Origin: Hemicentrotus pulcherrimus
Taxonomy: Eukaryota > Echinodermata > Echinoidea > Camarodonta > Strongylocentrotidae
DNA length: 64,000 nt
NCBI GenBank assembly: GCA_003118195.1
Contig: BEXV01000007.1
Span: 245,948 to 309,947, forward strand
Direction of reading: 5' to 3'
The position numbers and the translations under genes are program-made. Of the stretch, positions 1-13,170 are shown piece by piece; positions within the stretch are counted from its first letter, which is position 1; each line of letters starts with the position of its first letter. Under the pieces are notes generated by a model. The model was not told the origin of the DNA. It saw only the letters and a list, made by a program, of their open reading frames with translations, and made no database searches.

Positions 1-21
1 CATTCTTTTTAAATTGTGTAG

Positions 22-3000
22 GAGTGGATTATCCCATGCTGAGCTTGAAGACATTCTCTCTATCGATGATGAAGTGTTGGATGAGATATACCAGTACTGG
101 TCTCCCGTAGACCGTACCACAGTACGCATTCCATCCCTGCTCTGGACACGTCTTAAATACGAGCTTGAGGAATACCTAGTTGAAAGACAGGCTGATGGAA
201 GGGTTGTTATGGTCCTCTATCACAGGTAAATTCATTTCCTCTTCTCCACAGAATAGATTTGCATAAATTAAAGCCTGTTTTTACTAGTTTGGCCAGGGGG
301 GATTAGACCTCCATGCAAGGTCACTGACAGGTTACCCCATCAAATCAGCTCTCAATTAACATAAGAAAAAGAGGATCATGGGGGACCAACAGGCACCAAT
401 TAAGCATTGTTCGCTATATAGAGGGCGCAAGTAGCTAAAGTAGTGCAGTGGGGCTTTAATGTAATGAGTAGGCCTGCATTGCAGTCTAGATCATCGAAGG
501 TTGTGATTGCAGTGTTAGAGTCATTAAAAGTCATCACACAAAGTTGAACATGAGAGATTTGCCTGCCTTGGCTTCTTGTACAGGACGACATTAAAGGTGA
601 TAAAATATCACCCGTTATAGGCTATTTTTAGGTTAAATCAATCACACATTTGCCATTGGTATCAATTCACCTTAAACATAACCAGGTTCCTTTGATAATC
701 TCTCAGGAGCAAATGTGCCATAATGAACACCAATAGCCATGGTTCATATAATAACATCAGAAGACTAAAAAATAGGGATAAATAGATGCATTGACATTGT
801 GTTATATTTGAATGAGATTATGAAAATAATTTCATCTTTACTTTTTTTCTTCATTCTAGACAATTCAAAGAAGCAGCCCTTGCCAGATACCTTAATGATC
901 CCAAAATAGCAAGACAACACTACCAGGTTTTGGCTGATTTCTTTGAGGCTCGGTGGAGTGACAAACCAAAGGTAAGCAGATCCGCCATTAATACTCTAAT
1001 AGTGGTAGTAAGGATGGTTTATATATATTTTCCTTCACTTTGGTATCTTTTTATGGTTAGTTATAAACATACTTGTGTTGTTAAGTTATCATAAAAAAAA
1101 GAAGCCCAATCTGTTTATCCCTATATTAATTTTTGAAATAATAACAACAATAAAAGTGGGTTCTTGTATAGTGCTAATGTGCCAAAGTACATTAGTGCCG
1201 CCCTCGGACTCAAAACCCCAAACCAAGTGATCTACAGCCTGATGATGTATCTACTAGACCATGACACCTCCACATTTTGGAGAAAAAGAGCTGTTTTATT
1301 AAATGTTAAGTATTTTGAACAATGAAGTATAGAGCTTTAGTAGAATGTGGAAACGTAACTTTTATTTATTGAGCTACCCACCCATTCTGTAAATATAAGC
1401 CATTGGCTGATTGCAAGCTCTGTAAATAAGTAATATAAAAATATAGTAGAAATTAAGTTCATGTTACTTAAATGACATAGATTACTCAATGCATCAATCT
1501 TTAAGATATTTATTGTATGCCATAAAAGCATTTGCTTCTGATCTCCCTCACATGTGACTAATATGAGGGTTAATTTTAGTTAAACATTCATTTATAAATT
1601 ATGTTGACCTTATCTTTATATTTTGTTTTATGTATGCACCAGCCAATGTGAAGAGCCTCTAGACAGAATTTTTTTATTCTTTTAGGTGATCCTCAGGCAT
1701 TGGCTGGTGCTAAGTATCATTACCGGTATGTTAATGTTATATCAATTTGTCAACCTTGTGATGTTTTGTATGTTATCATCTTGCCTGGAAATAAAATAAA
1801 ATTAATTAATTAATTAAATTGTCTTTGTTGTAGACCCTGGTGTTGACCCAGAGAAAGGAGACCCTGCAGGCGTATCGTAAAGTGGCCTCTCAGCCTCTCA
1901 GATTCGACAAGGAGTTTAATCAGAGGAAGATCAGTGAGCTCCCCTACAGTCTCCTCTTTGCAGAAGACATCCCAAGATTTATTGAGGTACCCAGGAAATT
2001 CATACATGCTTCGGGGCTTCAAATCCTACATTGAGAGGGATAGTTTGAGATTGATGGTGCAAATGGGACGGAGTGACAGAATTGTTCAGTTTCCAAGTTG
2101 AAAATGCATATAATTTGATTTATCACGAAGTTCATTATTGTAAAAGTGGTCATCTACCCCTGTTTGAGTAAACTGTATTGGTTGGGTGTTTGTATTGAAG
2201 TATTGATGTGTGTAACTGTAAAACACAAATCGGCTTATAAGACTTCTCTGAATCCATGCAAGAAGCAGCTATGATTAGGATTTTTAAAAAGTATTTAAAT
2301 AGGCAAGGCTTCTGAATGTTCTCTATTCCCTTGCATTGTTGAGTGGTTAGCTATTAAAGATGTTGCTGGTTTCTTTGTCCAATTCCAGAACACATTTGGT
2401 AACTATGAGTTCATCCTGACATCCATGGTAGCCAACTCAACTCAGTATCTGATTGAGGAGTTGTCCTGGGCCCTCACCTATCCTGACATCCTCGGACCAG
2501 AGATGTGTACTCAGCTTGGACTTCTACAAGACACACTACGGTGAGATGGTACTTAGAGGCCGTCTGTACTTGTTTGACTAGGAGAGATTAGACCACCCAG
2601 GAAGGTCACTGACAGGTGGCTATCAACTCAGCTCTCAATTAACATAAGAAAAAGAGGATCATGGGGGAGCAATGGTCACCGATTAGGCATTGTTCTCTAT
2701 ATAGAGGGAGCAAGTAGCTACAAGTAGGACAGTTGGCCTTTAATATCAAGCCCTACAAACTGTAGAACATGGTTTAAAACGTATTTAATGCATGTTTGTA
2801 TTCAAGCCATTAACAAATTTATTGTCTTACATGAATTTGGGGTATATGAAACTTATTTTTACAATTGTTCTATCACTCACCAGATTCTCAACAACAGCCA
2901 TGGACCTAACACCATACCTAACCCTAACCCTAACCTTTAACCAAACCCTTAATGTTTGACGAAATAAAGCCTGGAGCAAACATCACTAAACCATGTGTCG

Positions 3001-6000
3001 GACCAGCCTTATATTACATTTAGAGTTGGTTCCCCTTGATATAATATGTAAAGCATCATTATAGGATCTTTCTTCGTTGGAGTGAAGTGATCTCTGTTTT
3101 GATCACTCTAAATCAAACTCTTTTCAATGCACTTTTTCCTCATCACATAATAGAATTGCTGGTGGTATGACATAGCATTGGCTCTCACTGCACCTGTCTC
3201 TTTAACTATTCATCAAAACATTTAAAAAGCCATTTGAAGGTGGAAGTGTAAGGTACAGATGCACCATTCAAACGTGTGTATTCAATATTGAGATTATGTT
3301 TGAGAAATCAATTTATGTACTTTTAGCCATTCTGCTTTAAATTTCCTCTAGATTGGCCAAACCTACCCTAGAGTTCAAGAACAACACCCAACCTGTAGCC
3401 ATTGAGCTCTTAGGGCGATTGAGCTACTTTGAGGAGCAGTATCCCGATGTGATTGGTCGAGTGATAGCAGGATGCAAGACGTGGTGTCAGGATACCAATC
3501 GGTTGCTTCTAATCCCTCAGATGAGCTTCTTCCCCACCCCTGGAGGCCCAATGCGTACAACTCTTATAGGACATCTGGGTAGGATATAGTTTCTTTTCTT
3601 ATTCCTGCTTTAGCAACCAATGTTATAGGCAGACCCCTTGTCCACATTTTGTTCTCTCTTTGATGCCTTTTAAGAAAATTACATTTACATAATGACCTCC
3701 TGCTTTTAAAGACTGTTGTCTCCTATGAATGCTGTTAATGTAAAGGTTTCACTGTTCCTAAATTTCAACCCATACACAAAGACAAATGCAAGCTATTCTA
3801 TTTTCCAATATGAGCTGGACCATAGATGGAATGGCATATTTTTGATAGAAAAAATCTGACCGTAGATTTCAAGATTTTGGGTCGGTTGCAAAGGGCAATA
3901 CAACCTTCTTTTTTTTTTAACGCCTTATATTGAATCTTGGAACATACAAGTTATGCAACGATTGTAAAACAGATCTGTATGAATTTTAATATCTTTTTTT
4001 GATCTAATACATTTTCAGTGTTTCAAACATAGAATTATCTGCTTTTTGTTTGCTCCAAGTACTACTTTTCTTTCTTTTTTCTAGGTAACATCTGTGATCT
4101 GTCAATAAGCAACGATGGCAGCTACCTGGCAACATCAGACACAGAGGGTACTGTTTACATCTGGGAACTAGGCTTAGATGAGTTACTCTTCTTAATGAGA
4201 GATCCTAAAGATGGTTGGTATTCACTTCTTTTATAGATGTACCTCAGTTGCTTAGAAAGCATTGATTCTTCGTGATAATTTAGTGATGTGCAATGTATTG
4301 TCAAAGGCAAACATTTGTAGGATGTTTGTGATCAATGGACATTGTTGCATGACTTTAATCTACATTTTGTCACTCTCTCATGTGTTGTAAACAGGTACCT
4401 GGCCTGAATGATTGAATGATTGAAAGCTTTGAGTGTCATAGGACAGCTAAGCTAAATCCAGGGTCATAGAAGTAGTTTTGTAGGCTACTTGAGCATCTGT
4501 TTGGATAGGATATTGTGCGTTTTCTTTACAACTGTAATTTATTCAGGGAGGAAAGAATGTGTTTTTTTTTTATTAGAAAGGCCTTAAATATGTATCAATT
4601 CATGAAGTATGCATGTGATCCTATGAAGCTATGAATTCAATACAGACAAAGAAACAGACAAAGAAAATGTATTTTCTTATCTCGAGCTCTGGTACGTCCG
4701 TCGGGAGAGCATGGCTATAATTAATTCTAGATTGTTTATCCTGCAGTAGATTGATTGTTTGAACCAGTAGACCTCACAAAAACTTGCTGGAAATCATCTG
4801 TAATAAAAACCTCTCATTTGACATAGTGACCTGAGTTTAGCTAAGCACAGGGTGTCGGGGCTATACCTTGATTTCCTTATGTCTCCATGCTAATTTCTCA
4901 GCCCTATTTTCTACCAAAATCGTTTGGCACATGTCATTTATTTGTAACCTTTAACATTCAGTGTAAGTTTCATTGGATTCTGTGAGAATTTATTTTCTAT
5001 CAGTACCAGAACTCAAGCTTTTTTTTGACCAATGCTTATTTTTTTGTCATGAATGTTTCTTTGTTATGTAATAGGCAAGCCTGTCACTCATGTAACCTTC
5101 TCGCATGACAATCGCTGGTTTGTGGGATACATCAAGGAGTCTGGAGTCATTCAGGTCTGGAACATGCAGAGTGGTGATCCTGCCTCAAGGATTGTGACCG
5201 TCAACGAGACTGCTGGTGTGGACAAGAGAGGAGATGATCACCAGGCTTGCATCATTGTGCCCAAGAGTTCTGAGACCGTAGTGTTTGGTACTGCAAAGGA
5301 ACTGAAGGTAAACATTTATTTTAAAAAAATTCTATGATTCCTTTGCTTCTTCCTGTATTTCAAAGTTGTCTGTCTGCGCACTTGATATTATTATCATGAT
5401 ATTTCAAGAAATGTATGGTGGGATGAAAGTAAACCTTAGTAAAAATTTTCCTCACTTTAGGGAGATCACCTAAGCATATTGTACCATGGTGGACATTATA
5501 CAAGTATAACACCATTTCTAAAAATCCATTAGAAAGGTAATTTCAAACTCGGTACTAATATTCCTTAGCATGGGGAGATAAACTGGTAGGTGGGTAGTTT
5601 GTATGCTCTAGCTGCATGTGTGTTGTTATTCAATTTTTAGGTATTAACCTTTTTCCTTTTATCCATTCTTTTCAGATATACAATATCCAGTCTGGTGCCT
5701 TGCAGCGCACTATCAATGTAACCAGTGGTGAGATCAAGGGACTTTGTTTGTCTTCAAATGACCAGTACCTACACATCATAACACAGAATGGTCACTTCCT
5801 CACTCATAGCATGACGACCTTTGACCTGCTATATGACCTCTGCCCTCACGAAGGTCAAGTGAACTGCATTACCAACACAGAGTCTGGACGTGTAGGAATG
5901 GGATATGCTGATGGCACATTTGTAAGTTGCTCCTGTGGTCTATTTATCCCCAAGATGAACCTGCTTGCACCCTTTATTTGGGTTATGAGAATTTGTTTTC

Positions 6001-9000
6001 TTAGATATTCCTTTGTAATGCTTAGGCTTCCAAATTATAGTTATTGAAAGGGTAGTTGATGTTTTCGAGAGAAAAAGATGCTGGCAGAAATTCACTAAAA
6101 GAAAGCTGGAACAATAAGAATCATTTATTTACAAGTCTGTGTTAACAAAAGTACACAAAAGTTATAAAGGAATTATAAGAAGTCCTGTTTGTATTCTATA
6201 GAGGTAAAAAAATGTTTATGTATCCTGATTTTCATGTTTAAAGTACAGATGTGATAATGTGTTATATGCTTCAATTGCTATTAATCAAATATTTCTGTTC
6301 ATTGGCTTTATGATCGTTTCTTTGTAGTGCTTAATTCAGCCAGATGAGAACAAGAACAACAAAGGGATTGTGGCATTGACAGAAAAGTTGTCAGAACAAA
6401 AGCCAGTAGCCTGTCTGTGCATCAAAGAAGACCTGAATCTATTGATAGTAGCAGCTGACAAGAACATCTATGTCTGGGACTATGTGAAGAAGTGTTTGCA
6501 GAACACGTTACAAGGTAGACTTAACATTATATACTCAAACAAATTCATTCATTTTTCATGGTCTAAAAAGCCAAAATTATTACAATTAATGCACCAGATA
6601 TGGACCAGATAACAGACAATTGCAAATTGATTATGAGTACTTTCAAAGCAAATGAAATTTCTAAATCAGATAGGATCTCTTTAATTCAAACTTTTTCTAA
6701 AATCAAACTTTGTAAATTATATTGCTTTAACTTTTTATTGTAGAAGAAACAGTACTTGTTATATTAGACATAATGTTGCTTTCAAATTCTGTAGGTATCC
6801 ATGATTTGCCTCTTATGAGATCACCAAGCCAAAAAGGGAGTTGTTATAGCAATAATATCTGTGGCACGGTCAGGTCTCTGTGTTTGCCTTCAAACTAACT
6901 CAGCTGACGCTGATTAAAGATTGATTTACGTCTTTCGGAAGGTGACATTGAAGGTCGGTCCGCAGACGAAAATAATCATATCTGATTTGATATACATCTG
7001 TAAAAACCCATTTTGTAACATTAGTGTCCCCCCGCCCCCCCTTAAAGGGACTGGGTAACATTGTTGAAGGTTGATGACAAAAATTGCTTAATTTTTGTAT
7101 AAAATGTTACCTACTATATTCCTTCTACTGTACTAACCCTCTGACAGGCAAAAAATCCTGAAAAAATTCTCAAACCACAAACATATCTATGGTTTTCTTT
7201 GAAGGCGTTGATGTGAGGCACCCTCTAACAGTAAATTCTCCCAACCATTTTTGAATTTTCCCAACCGTTTTTCCATGATAAAAAAAACATTAAACAGGCT
7301 ATAAAAAATCTGTCAACACTTAAATGTCTGGAATGGAATGCAGAGCCATTTTATTGCTTTGTGAGATTTCCATTCACCTAAAATGTAACTAAATTGTTCT
7401 ATAGACCTAGTTGGGAGAATTAAGGAATCGATCAGATCAGTTTTTCCCAATTTGTACCATGAATAATAGTCCGTTTTCACTCAAATTTTCAAATTATCTT
7501 TAATTGTACATCTAGCATTGAAGTCACTAGCTTAGAACCACTATCTCTCATTTGCACAATGTTATCCAGTCCCTTTAAAGGAGACACATCCAAGCTATGA
7601 ATTGATTTTAATTTGTATTGTGCTTTTCATTTAAATATCGTGTGTGGGTATTTTTTTTTGGGGGGGAGGGGGGGGGGTTGCTCTGTTGTTTCTGAACTTC
7701 TTGAATCTGGTTTACCCTGGATTCTATGAAATACAGGTTTGCCAGATTTTCCAGATATACATCCCCTATACTTTAATCCTATCATGTATATGTTTCAGGT
7801 CATGAAGAGTGTGTGGAGAGCCTTGAGGTAGCTACTGATAGCAGTCTTCTTGTATCTGGAGGTTATGATGACATCATCATTGTGTGGGACTTGGTCAGTG
7901 GGACAGAGGTTCGAGTCTTGGATGGTCAACAGAGTGACATCTCCCTCCTCAAACGGCACAAGAATCAACTTGCATCTGCCTCCTTCTGCACCCCATACAT
8001 CAAACTGTGGGACATCTCCTCTCAATACCTATCGCAGCACCACCAAAAGTTTGTCGACAAGAAAGATATGGCAGCAATAACCAAAGATCTCCGGTATGTT
8101 GTCCACCAGCAGTTCCCAGAGAAACCCTTGATCAGCATCTGGGAGAGCGATGCCAAGAAAAGCGTGCATGTGAAGACGGGGGAGGATGAAAGCAGCAGAA
8201 TCACATGCTTTACAGCAACTGACAATTCCCGAACTGCCATTGTAGGATGCTCAGATGGACGTGTCGTCATCGCCGATCTGAACCTGAAGAAGGTCTTGAA
8301 TGTCCTTCAAGGAGACAAGAATGCAGTCGCTGCCATATCAGTCCGCCAAGATGAACGATACATAGCAGTTGCATATGCAAACAATACAGTCTGAGTTATA
8401 AACATTCAATCTCTGAAGACTCAGCGACAGTTCAACCTTGATGTCAAAGGCAACATCTCACATCTCTGCCTCACCCTGATGGACATTCTGGTGGTAGCGA
8501 GTGATGCAGGGCTGGTGTATGTGAAGCTGTCATCGTCCAGTGATCTGGTGAAGCTGGAAGGGAATCAGAGTCCTGTTAATTGTCTTGGAGTTAGTCCTGA
8601 TGAACACCATGTGGCCTGTGGAATGGAAGGTGCCAATGCATTAGTCTGGGACCTTCAGATGACCAGAGTAGATTTGCAGATCAGGGTACATAATTAAAAA
8701 ATATCTCCTACCTGCTATTTTTTTCTTAATTAACCTTAACATAATCATGAAGTAACCCAATGTAACTCTTTGTTTTCCACAGAGAGGATCTTTCCTTCTT
8801 CGAATGATTTCATAACATTTAGCTATTGAAAAAAGATATAAATAAGCATGGTACATTTTATTCTCTCAAAATATTATAGTCCTTAAATGTATTAAGAGAA
8901 GATGTCGACTTAATCTATTTGATTATCATGGATAGAATCACAAATGTGAAAGACCTTTTGTGGCATGGCTGATTCTCTGAAATCTTAAAATCATCTCGAG

Positions 9001-9840
9001 CATTTTTGTGAGTATGCAATTTAAATTGATTTTAGTTTATTTGGTGATGTTTGTTCTCTTACTGTCCCCTATTTTAGGCCAAGTCTGTCCAGCACCTTTG
9101 CTTCACCAAGGACAACGAATATCTGGCAACAACTTCAAATGACAAGGTGGGTAAATGTTAACATCTAAATGTCTCATCTAAAGTTCCTGAACTTAAACCA
9201 GTTGTTGTATGAAATCAGGAAACACCCTCAAAGTCCTTTGCATCCCATTCAAAGTAAAATTAATGACGTGTACATTGTTTTAGAATTCAATGTTGACAGG
9301 ACACTATGGACAATGAGGCTATGCCTGCATCTGCGATGTCATTTGTAAGGAAGCATTGACAACATTTTGGAGAAAATTGGCATCAGTACATTTTCTCTGC
9401 TCCATCATTTGGCCCATAATTTCTTATTCAAAAAAAAAAAATTGTTTTTGCACAGTGATTCCATTCTTGAATCCCCAATCATAATCCTACCCATCAGTGC
9501 ATGCGCTCCATTTAAGAGCTTGTTATATTCTAATTTTTAAATGAATAATAGGAGTTGAGAGCTGTCAATTGTTTTCATATAGATTCATGATACCAAATCT
9601 GACCTCTTGACCTCATTTTATCATTCTTTACACTTCATACAGAAAGTCTTCCTGTGGCGACGTAGCAACGGGAACCAGCTCCTTGAGATCTACATCTACT
9701 CCAACATATCCTGTCTTGCAGCTATAGAGGGCGCCCTGATAGGAACCACACAGATCGGTCAAGTGGTTGCGATGGAAATCAAGGATCGGAAAAAGCAAGC
9801 GCTAAAGAGGCAGATGTCCAAAACATGTGCGGTACTGTAA
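22..9840 (+). CDS. NACHT and WD-repeat protein (NWD1/NWD2-like), 3' part of gene, in-frame TGA
   Basis: Exons with GT-AG borders and matching phase: 22-225, 860-971, 1834-1986, 2389-2540, 3352-3578, 4085-4213, 5075-5307, 5676-5921, 6328-6514, 7799-8685, 9078-9146, 9643-9840. About 930 codons lie in the window; the N-terminus and NACHT NTPase core are upstream. The first exons read like the helical region after NACHT (LSHAELEDILSIDDEVL, IPSLLWTRL, EEYLVERQADGR, then YHRQF across the splice). Exon 5 holds the GGPMRTTLIGHLG hallmark that opens the WD region. Blade ends with Trp include VYIWEL, IQVWNM, IYVWDY, IIVWDL, IKLWDI, ISIWES, ALVWDL and VFLWRR. Family members are STAND-type NTPase scaffolds in the cytoplasm. 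Oddities: TGA at 8392-8394 interrupts an otherwise open exon and would remove the last 185 residues; the tail ends CAVL, a CaaX-like box. Assignment to NWD1 versus NWD2 is not settled. Confidence 0.85.
270..460 (+). repeat. Dispersed repeat A, copy 1
   Basis: About 190 bp, sharing AGCTCTCAATTAACAT, GGATCATGGGGG and CTATATAGAGGG with the copies at 2556-2745 and 32127-32328. It lies in an intron of the NWD-like gene. Confidence 0.8.
2556..2745 (+). repeat. Dispersed repeat A, copy 2
   Basis: Same orientation as copy 1, with scattered substitutions. Intronic. Confidence 0.8.
6850..7012 (+). mobile_element. SINE tail copy
   Basis: Shares the ACGTCTTTCGG, GTCGGTCC and AATAATCATATCTGATT blocks with the element at 42443-42610. 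Its 5' head is not clearly the same. Confidence 0.6.
7040..7582. mobile_element. MITE with 24-bp inverted ends
   Basis: Left end CCTTAAAGGGACTGGGTAAC and right end, reversed, CCTTTAAAGGGACTGGATAA continue to CATTG on both sides. 543 bp in an NWD-like intron, without coding capacity. Confidence 0.75.
8392..8394 (+). other. In-frame TGA inside NWD-like exon 10
   Basis: The frame is open on both sides of this codon and continues with WD-repeat sequence to the splice donor at 8686. The context is NNTV-stop-VINIQS, a blade end of the type TVRVW, so Arg is the likely lost residue; GTC CGA GTT to GTC TGA GTT is a single CpG transition. It could be a real nonsense allele, a sequencing error, or a sign that this copy is decaying. 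Confidence 0.85.
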
Positions 9841-9860
9841 GCAGTTGAGTTCTGAATGAA

Positions 9861-9866
9861 AATAAA
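9861..9866 (+). terminator. Proximal polyadenylation signal AATAAA of the NWD-like gene
   Basis: A canonical AATAAA lies 21 bases after the stop codon. It is very close but usable; distal signals exist at 12683 and 13132. Transcript evidence is lacking. Confidence 0.4.
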
Positions 9867-11091
9867 GGCTGAAATTTGTCATGTACCTCCAAATATTTTG
9901 TTACCGTCATTCTCAACTTGATCGTTAAAGTTTATTTTGAGTTGTGCTAATGAAGCTGCACTTCGCAAGAAACTGGTCTAAAGTTATCCTGAATTGTCCA
10001 TCATGCTGTAGCGTTGTTAAAACCAGCAACAGATAAACTAACTAATTAAAATGTGCTAGAGATCACATTTCTCTGGAAAGCACAAATTACACCTGCACAG
10101 GTGAGACTTTTTGTAAGTCATGTGGTTGGGACTTTTCTACCATGATTTCCTTATCTTTCATTGTCTATTATTCAACTTTATTCAGGTATAATTTATCTTA
10201 AGTCTTTAATTCTTGAAGAATATATTTGTTTTTACCAGAACTTAAAATTACCAGTAACTACCGGTAGTCAAAAGGTATCGGGGAAGGAGGCCTTGATTGT
10301 AGAATGAATGGATGAGAACACACTGATTCAGCACAAATATGCAGTTTTTGAGCTATATTACTATAATGTAATAGGTCTGCATGTTATTGTATAGTTTATT
10401 TAAACATGTTCGTTATCATACTGACTATGCAAATGAATTATGAGTTTGTGTGTGTGTGTGTGTATGTGTTTTCCTCGCGGGCTGAATAAATGCATGCTTA
10501 TATTTGTCAGTACTGCCGAATTTGTCACAGGGTGTTTTTGGATTACCGGTAAATCATTTTTACAAGATATGTAGATTTTTATCATACAGGTTATATAACG
10601 TATTTATAAGGTTATAAGAGTAATTTTGTATGTAATCATGATTATGCAATGACTATACTGATGTAAGCTTAATGATTAATAACTCCTAGTTCATAGATTT
10701 TGTGAGAGCTGCAATATGCTGCATGATCACAGAGTTGCAACACTTCCAGCTAGTGCCTACTGCAATTGCAATAGTACAGCCATGTTCTTTCAGTGGTAAA
10801 ATTTCAAATGCATTTGACATTCCAAGTGAAGTCAGGACTAATGGATGTTTTTTCAAATATGTGTAAAAGTGCAAGACAGTCCAGAAAAAAGAGTCCATCC
10901 TTATGTGTACATGTAGGCAGGTTTCCTTCCAGTACATAACAAATTAGTTTATCATATATACCAAGTGTTGGGGACATGATCAGAAAGAGAAATCCCAAGG
11001 GTAAACTTGTCATGTCATAAGTGCCAGTAAGGATAATAACTAGGTCAGTGCATTGTTTCAGTTTGGTCCTTGCAGATGGAACGTGACAGAT

Positions 11092-11224
11092 GGTCAGTTT
11101 CTCAAAACGATCATAAGTCTAAGTTCGTGGACATCCCTCAAAAACGCATGTTAATTCTATAACACATGTTTTAATGGCATGTCTTAAGAAGTTAGACTTA
11201 TGACGGTTTTGAGAAACAGCCCCC
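11092..11224. mobile_element. Palindromic MITE, GTTTCTCAAAAC type
   Basis: Inverted arms of about 31 bp starting GGGGCTGTTTCTCAAAAC (right end, reversed) around a 70-base centre. One of five elements in the window with the same end layout. Confidence 0.75.
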
Positions 11225-13170
11225 TGTATGCCATCATACAAAAACAGACTCCAAGTTCAAGTTACTTCCTTTTTGTGAGCTGTCTTTAATAGCTATGAGC
11301 AATGCGATTAGCCCGGCCATTTTTTCCTGCTACATGTGTTTGGGTAAACATATGTAGGCTGCTGTGTATAGAAGTTGCATATGGATGCAGTTTGAGAGAA
11401 CAGTTTTCAATATAGAAAACAACAAGTCATCTACAACGGTATTAGGTTAAAATAAATTTTAGCTGTGAATCTGTGATAACTAAGTTACCTTACAGTATAT
11501 GTTGTCTTTTAATTAACCTCTTAAACATTCCCAGTATTGCAGATGATAATGTACTTGTAGAGTATGTGCAAAATCTTATTGAATGTAAAGTAGCCTTATA
11601 CATTTCTTGTGCATCATGTGGTATGCACCCCTTATAAAACCACAGGTCAACTTCACCAAACCAATAATAAGGAGTTTGCCAAAGCAATTATTAATCATGC
11701 CAAATCTTGATTAAGTCTTCCAGTGGTACCAGAAAACAAAAAGAGAAGGGACCAAGCAACTGTCCAGACAGGAAACAATCCTCCTTCTTTGTTATTCTAT
11801 GTTGAAAATTTAATGTATGGTTATATAACCCATGCAAGCAATGGTACAAAATCTCTTTTTTTCCCTCCATTTTTCAGAAGTGCAATGATGATTGCAAGGA
11901 TAAGTTATTAGATTACATACAATATAGTTGTATTGATAGTGTTTATGTTTATGCTGATATATCATGTCTTTCAGATGCAGTTATGTGTATAAAGCATGTC
12001 ATGTACTTAAATTTATTGTATAGAAAATTGGGAATTCCATTTTTTTTACATTTCTGTGTGAATAAGTGTTACAACTAACAACTTTTACCTCATCTTTTCT
12101 CAACTTCCAAACACTAATTGCTTTCAAGATGAAATCATGATACATGTACATTGATATTGTAAGTATTATTGGTAACACTTGATTAAGTCTGCAATAAGGC
12201 TTAGTCCACAGAGTAACTATTGTTGCACCCAATTATATCACAGGGTATATTTTTTTAGCTGTAAATCCATCAGCTTTAAAGTGGATGTCACTACCTCTGA
12301 AATCTTGTCTCTTTATTTCGGCTGAAATAGCATTTTTTTAAAACTTCCTTTTGACTTTGTTCATACTTTTGTGTCCAAGGATTTAAAGGCAGGGTATTTT
12401 ACAGACATTGCTACTACGTTTGAATTATATCCTGCATACCGGTACTAAGAATCTTGCAATCTGACTAGGCACATATGACAAGGAGCATCTCGATCTATCA
12501 TTGCGCCAGAGGGTTTTGGAGTACTATCATAAAGCATTGTTGTTAGAATTCCCTGCCTTTTGGGACAGGAGGCTTTATGCCACAGTAATTTAGTTAACTT
12601 TTTCTGTCCCTGGCGTTTAATGGTTGATAATTATGTCTTATTTTGTATTGTGTACACTGACATGTAATGTTTTCCTTTGCCGAATAAATAATAATAATAA
12701 TAATAATTGATTAATGTAATGTTGCAGACTTGTTCTTTTTTTTGGGGGAGGGGGGTCGTAATGTCTGATTTGAGATCTTTTGATAATACCATGTTGATAT
12801 CTTTATATGCAAATGAGGGCTCTTAAAATAAACCTGAATATAGATAGAAAGTTATGCAAATGTATGTATATGTAGATATATTTCTATTCTTATCTAAGGT
12901 AAAATTTCTCTTGGAACTGTAATGCAGTTGTCAATTTGCAATAATATTATATCATTTGTGGCATATATAAGAAAGAGTTTACAATCATGGTGTGTCATAT
13001 TTACTACTTTCATAGATGATTATCATTGTCTTTCATAACTATCTTGCAATTAATGCTTTCATATTTTGCAACAATAATATTTGTAGACTTTGCTGAATGC
13101 ATGTGCAGTAAAGCAATAGTTTGTACTTACCAATAAATCATTTGATGATGAATTAAAGCTTGTATTTTTT

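Larger units (their letters stand above)
9841..13170 (+). other. 3' UTR/intergenic stretch after the NWD-like gene
   Basis: No conserved reading frame was seen. AATAAA signals occur at 9861-9866 (only 21 bases after the stop), 12683-12688 (inside an ATA microsatellite) and 13132-13137, so the 3' UTR may end at about 9880 or near 13150. The stretch holds a TG microsatellite near 10446-10463 and a palindromic MITE at 11092-11224. ORFs on the minus strand here are short and look like chance. Confidence 0.4.

Noticed and set aside
2917..2937. CCCTAA repeat, three units
   Set aside because: Too short to call an interstitial telomere; such words occur by chance in AT-rich introns.
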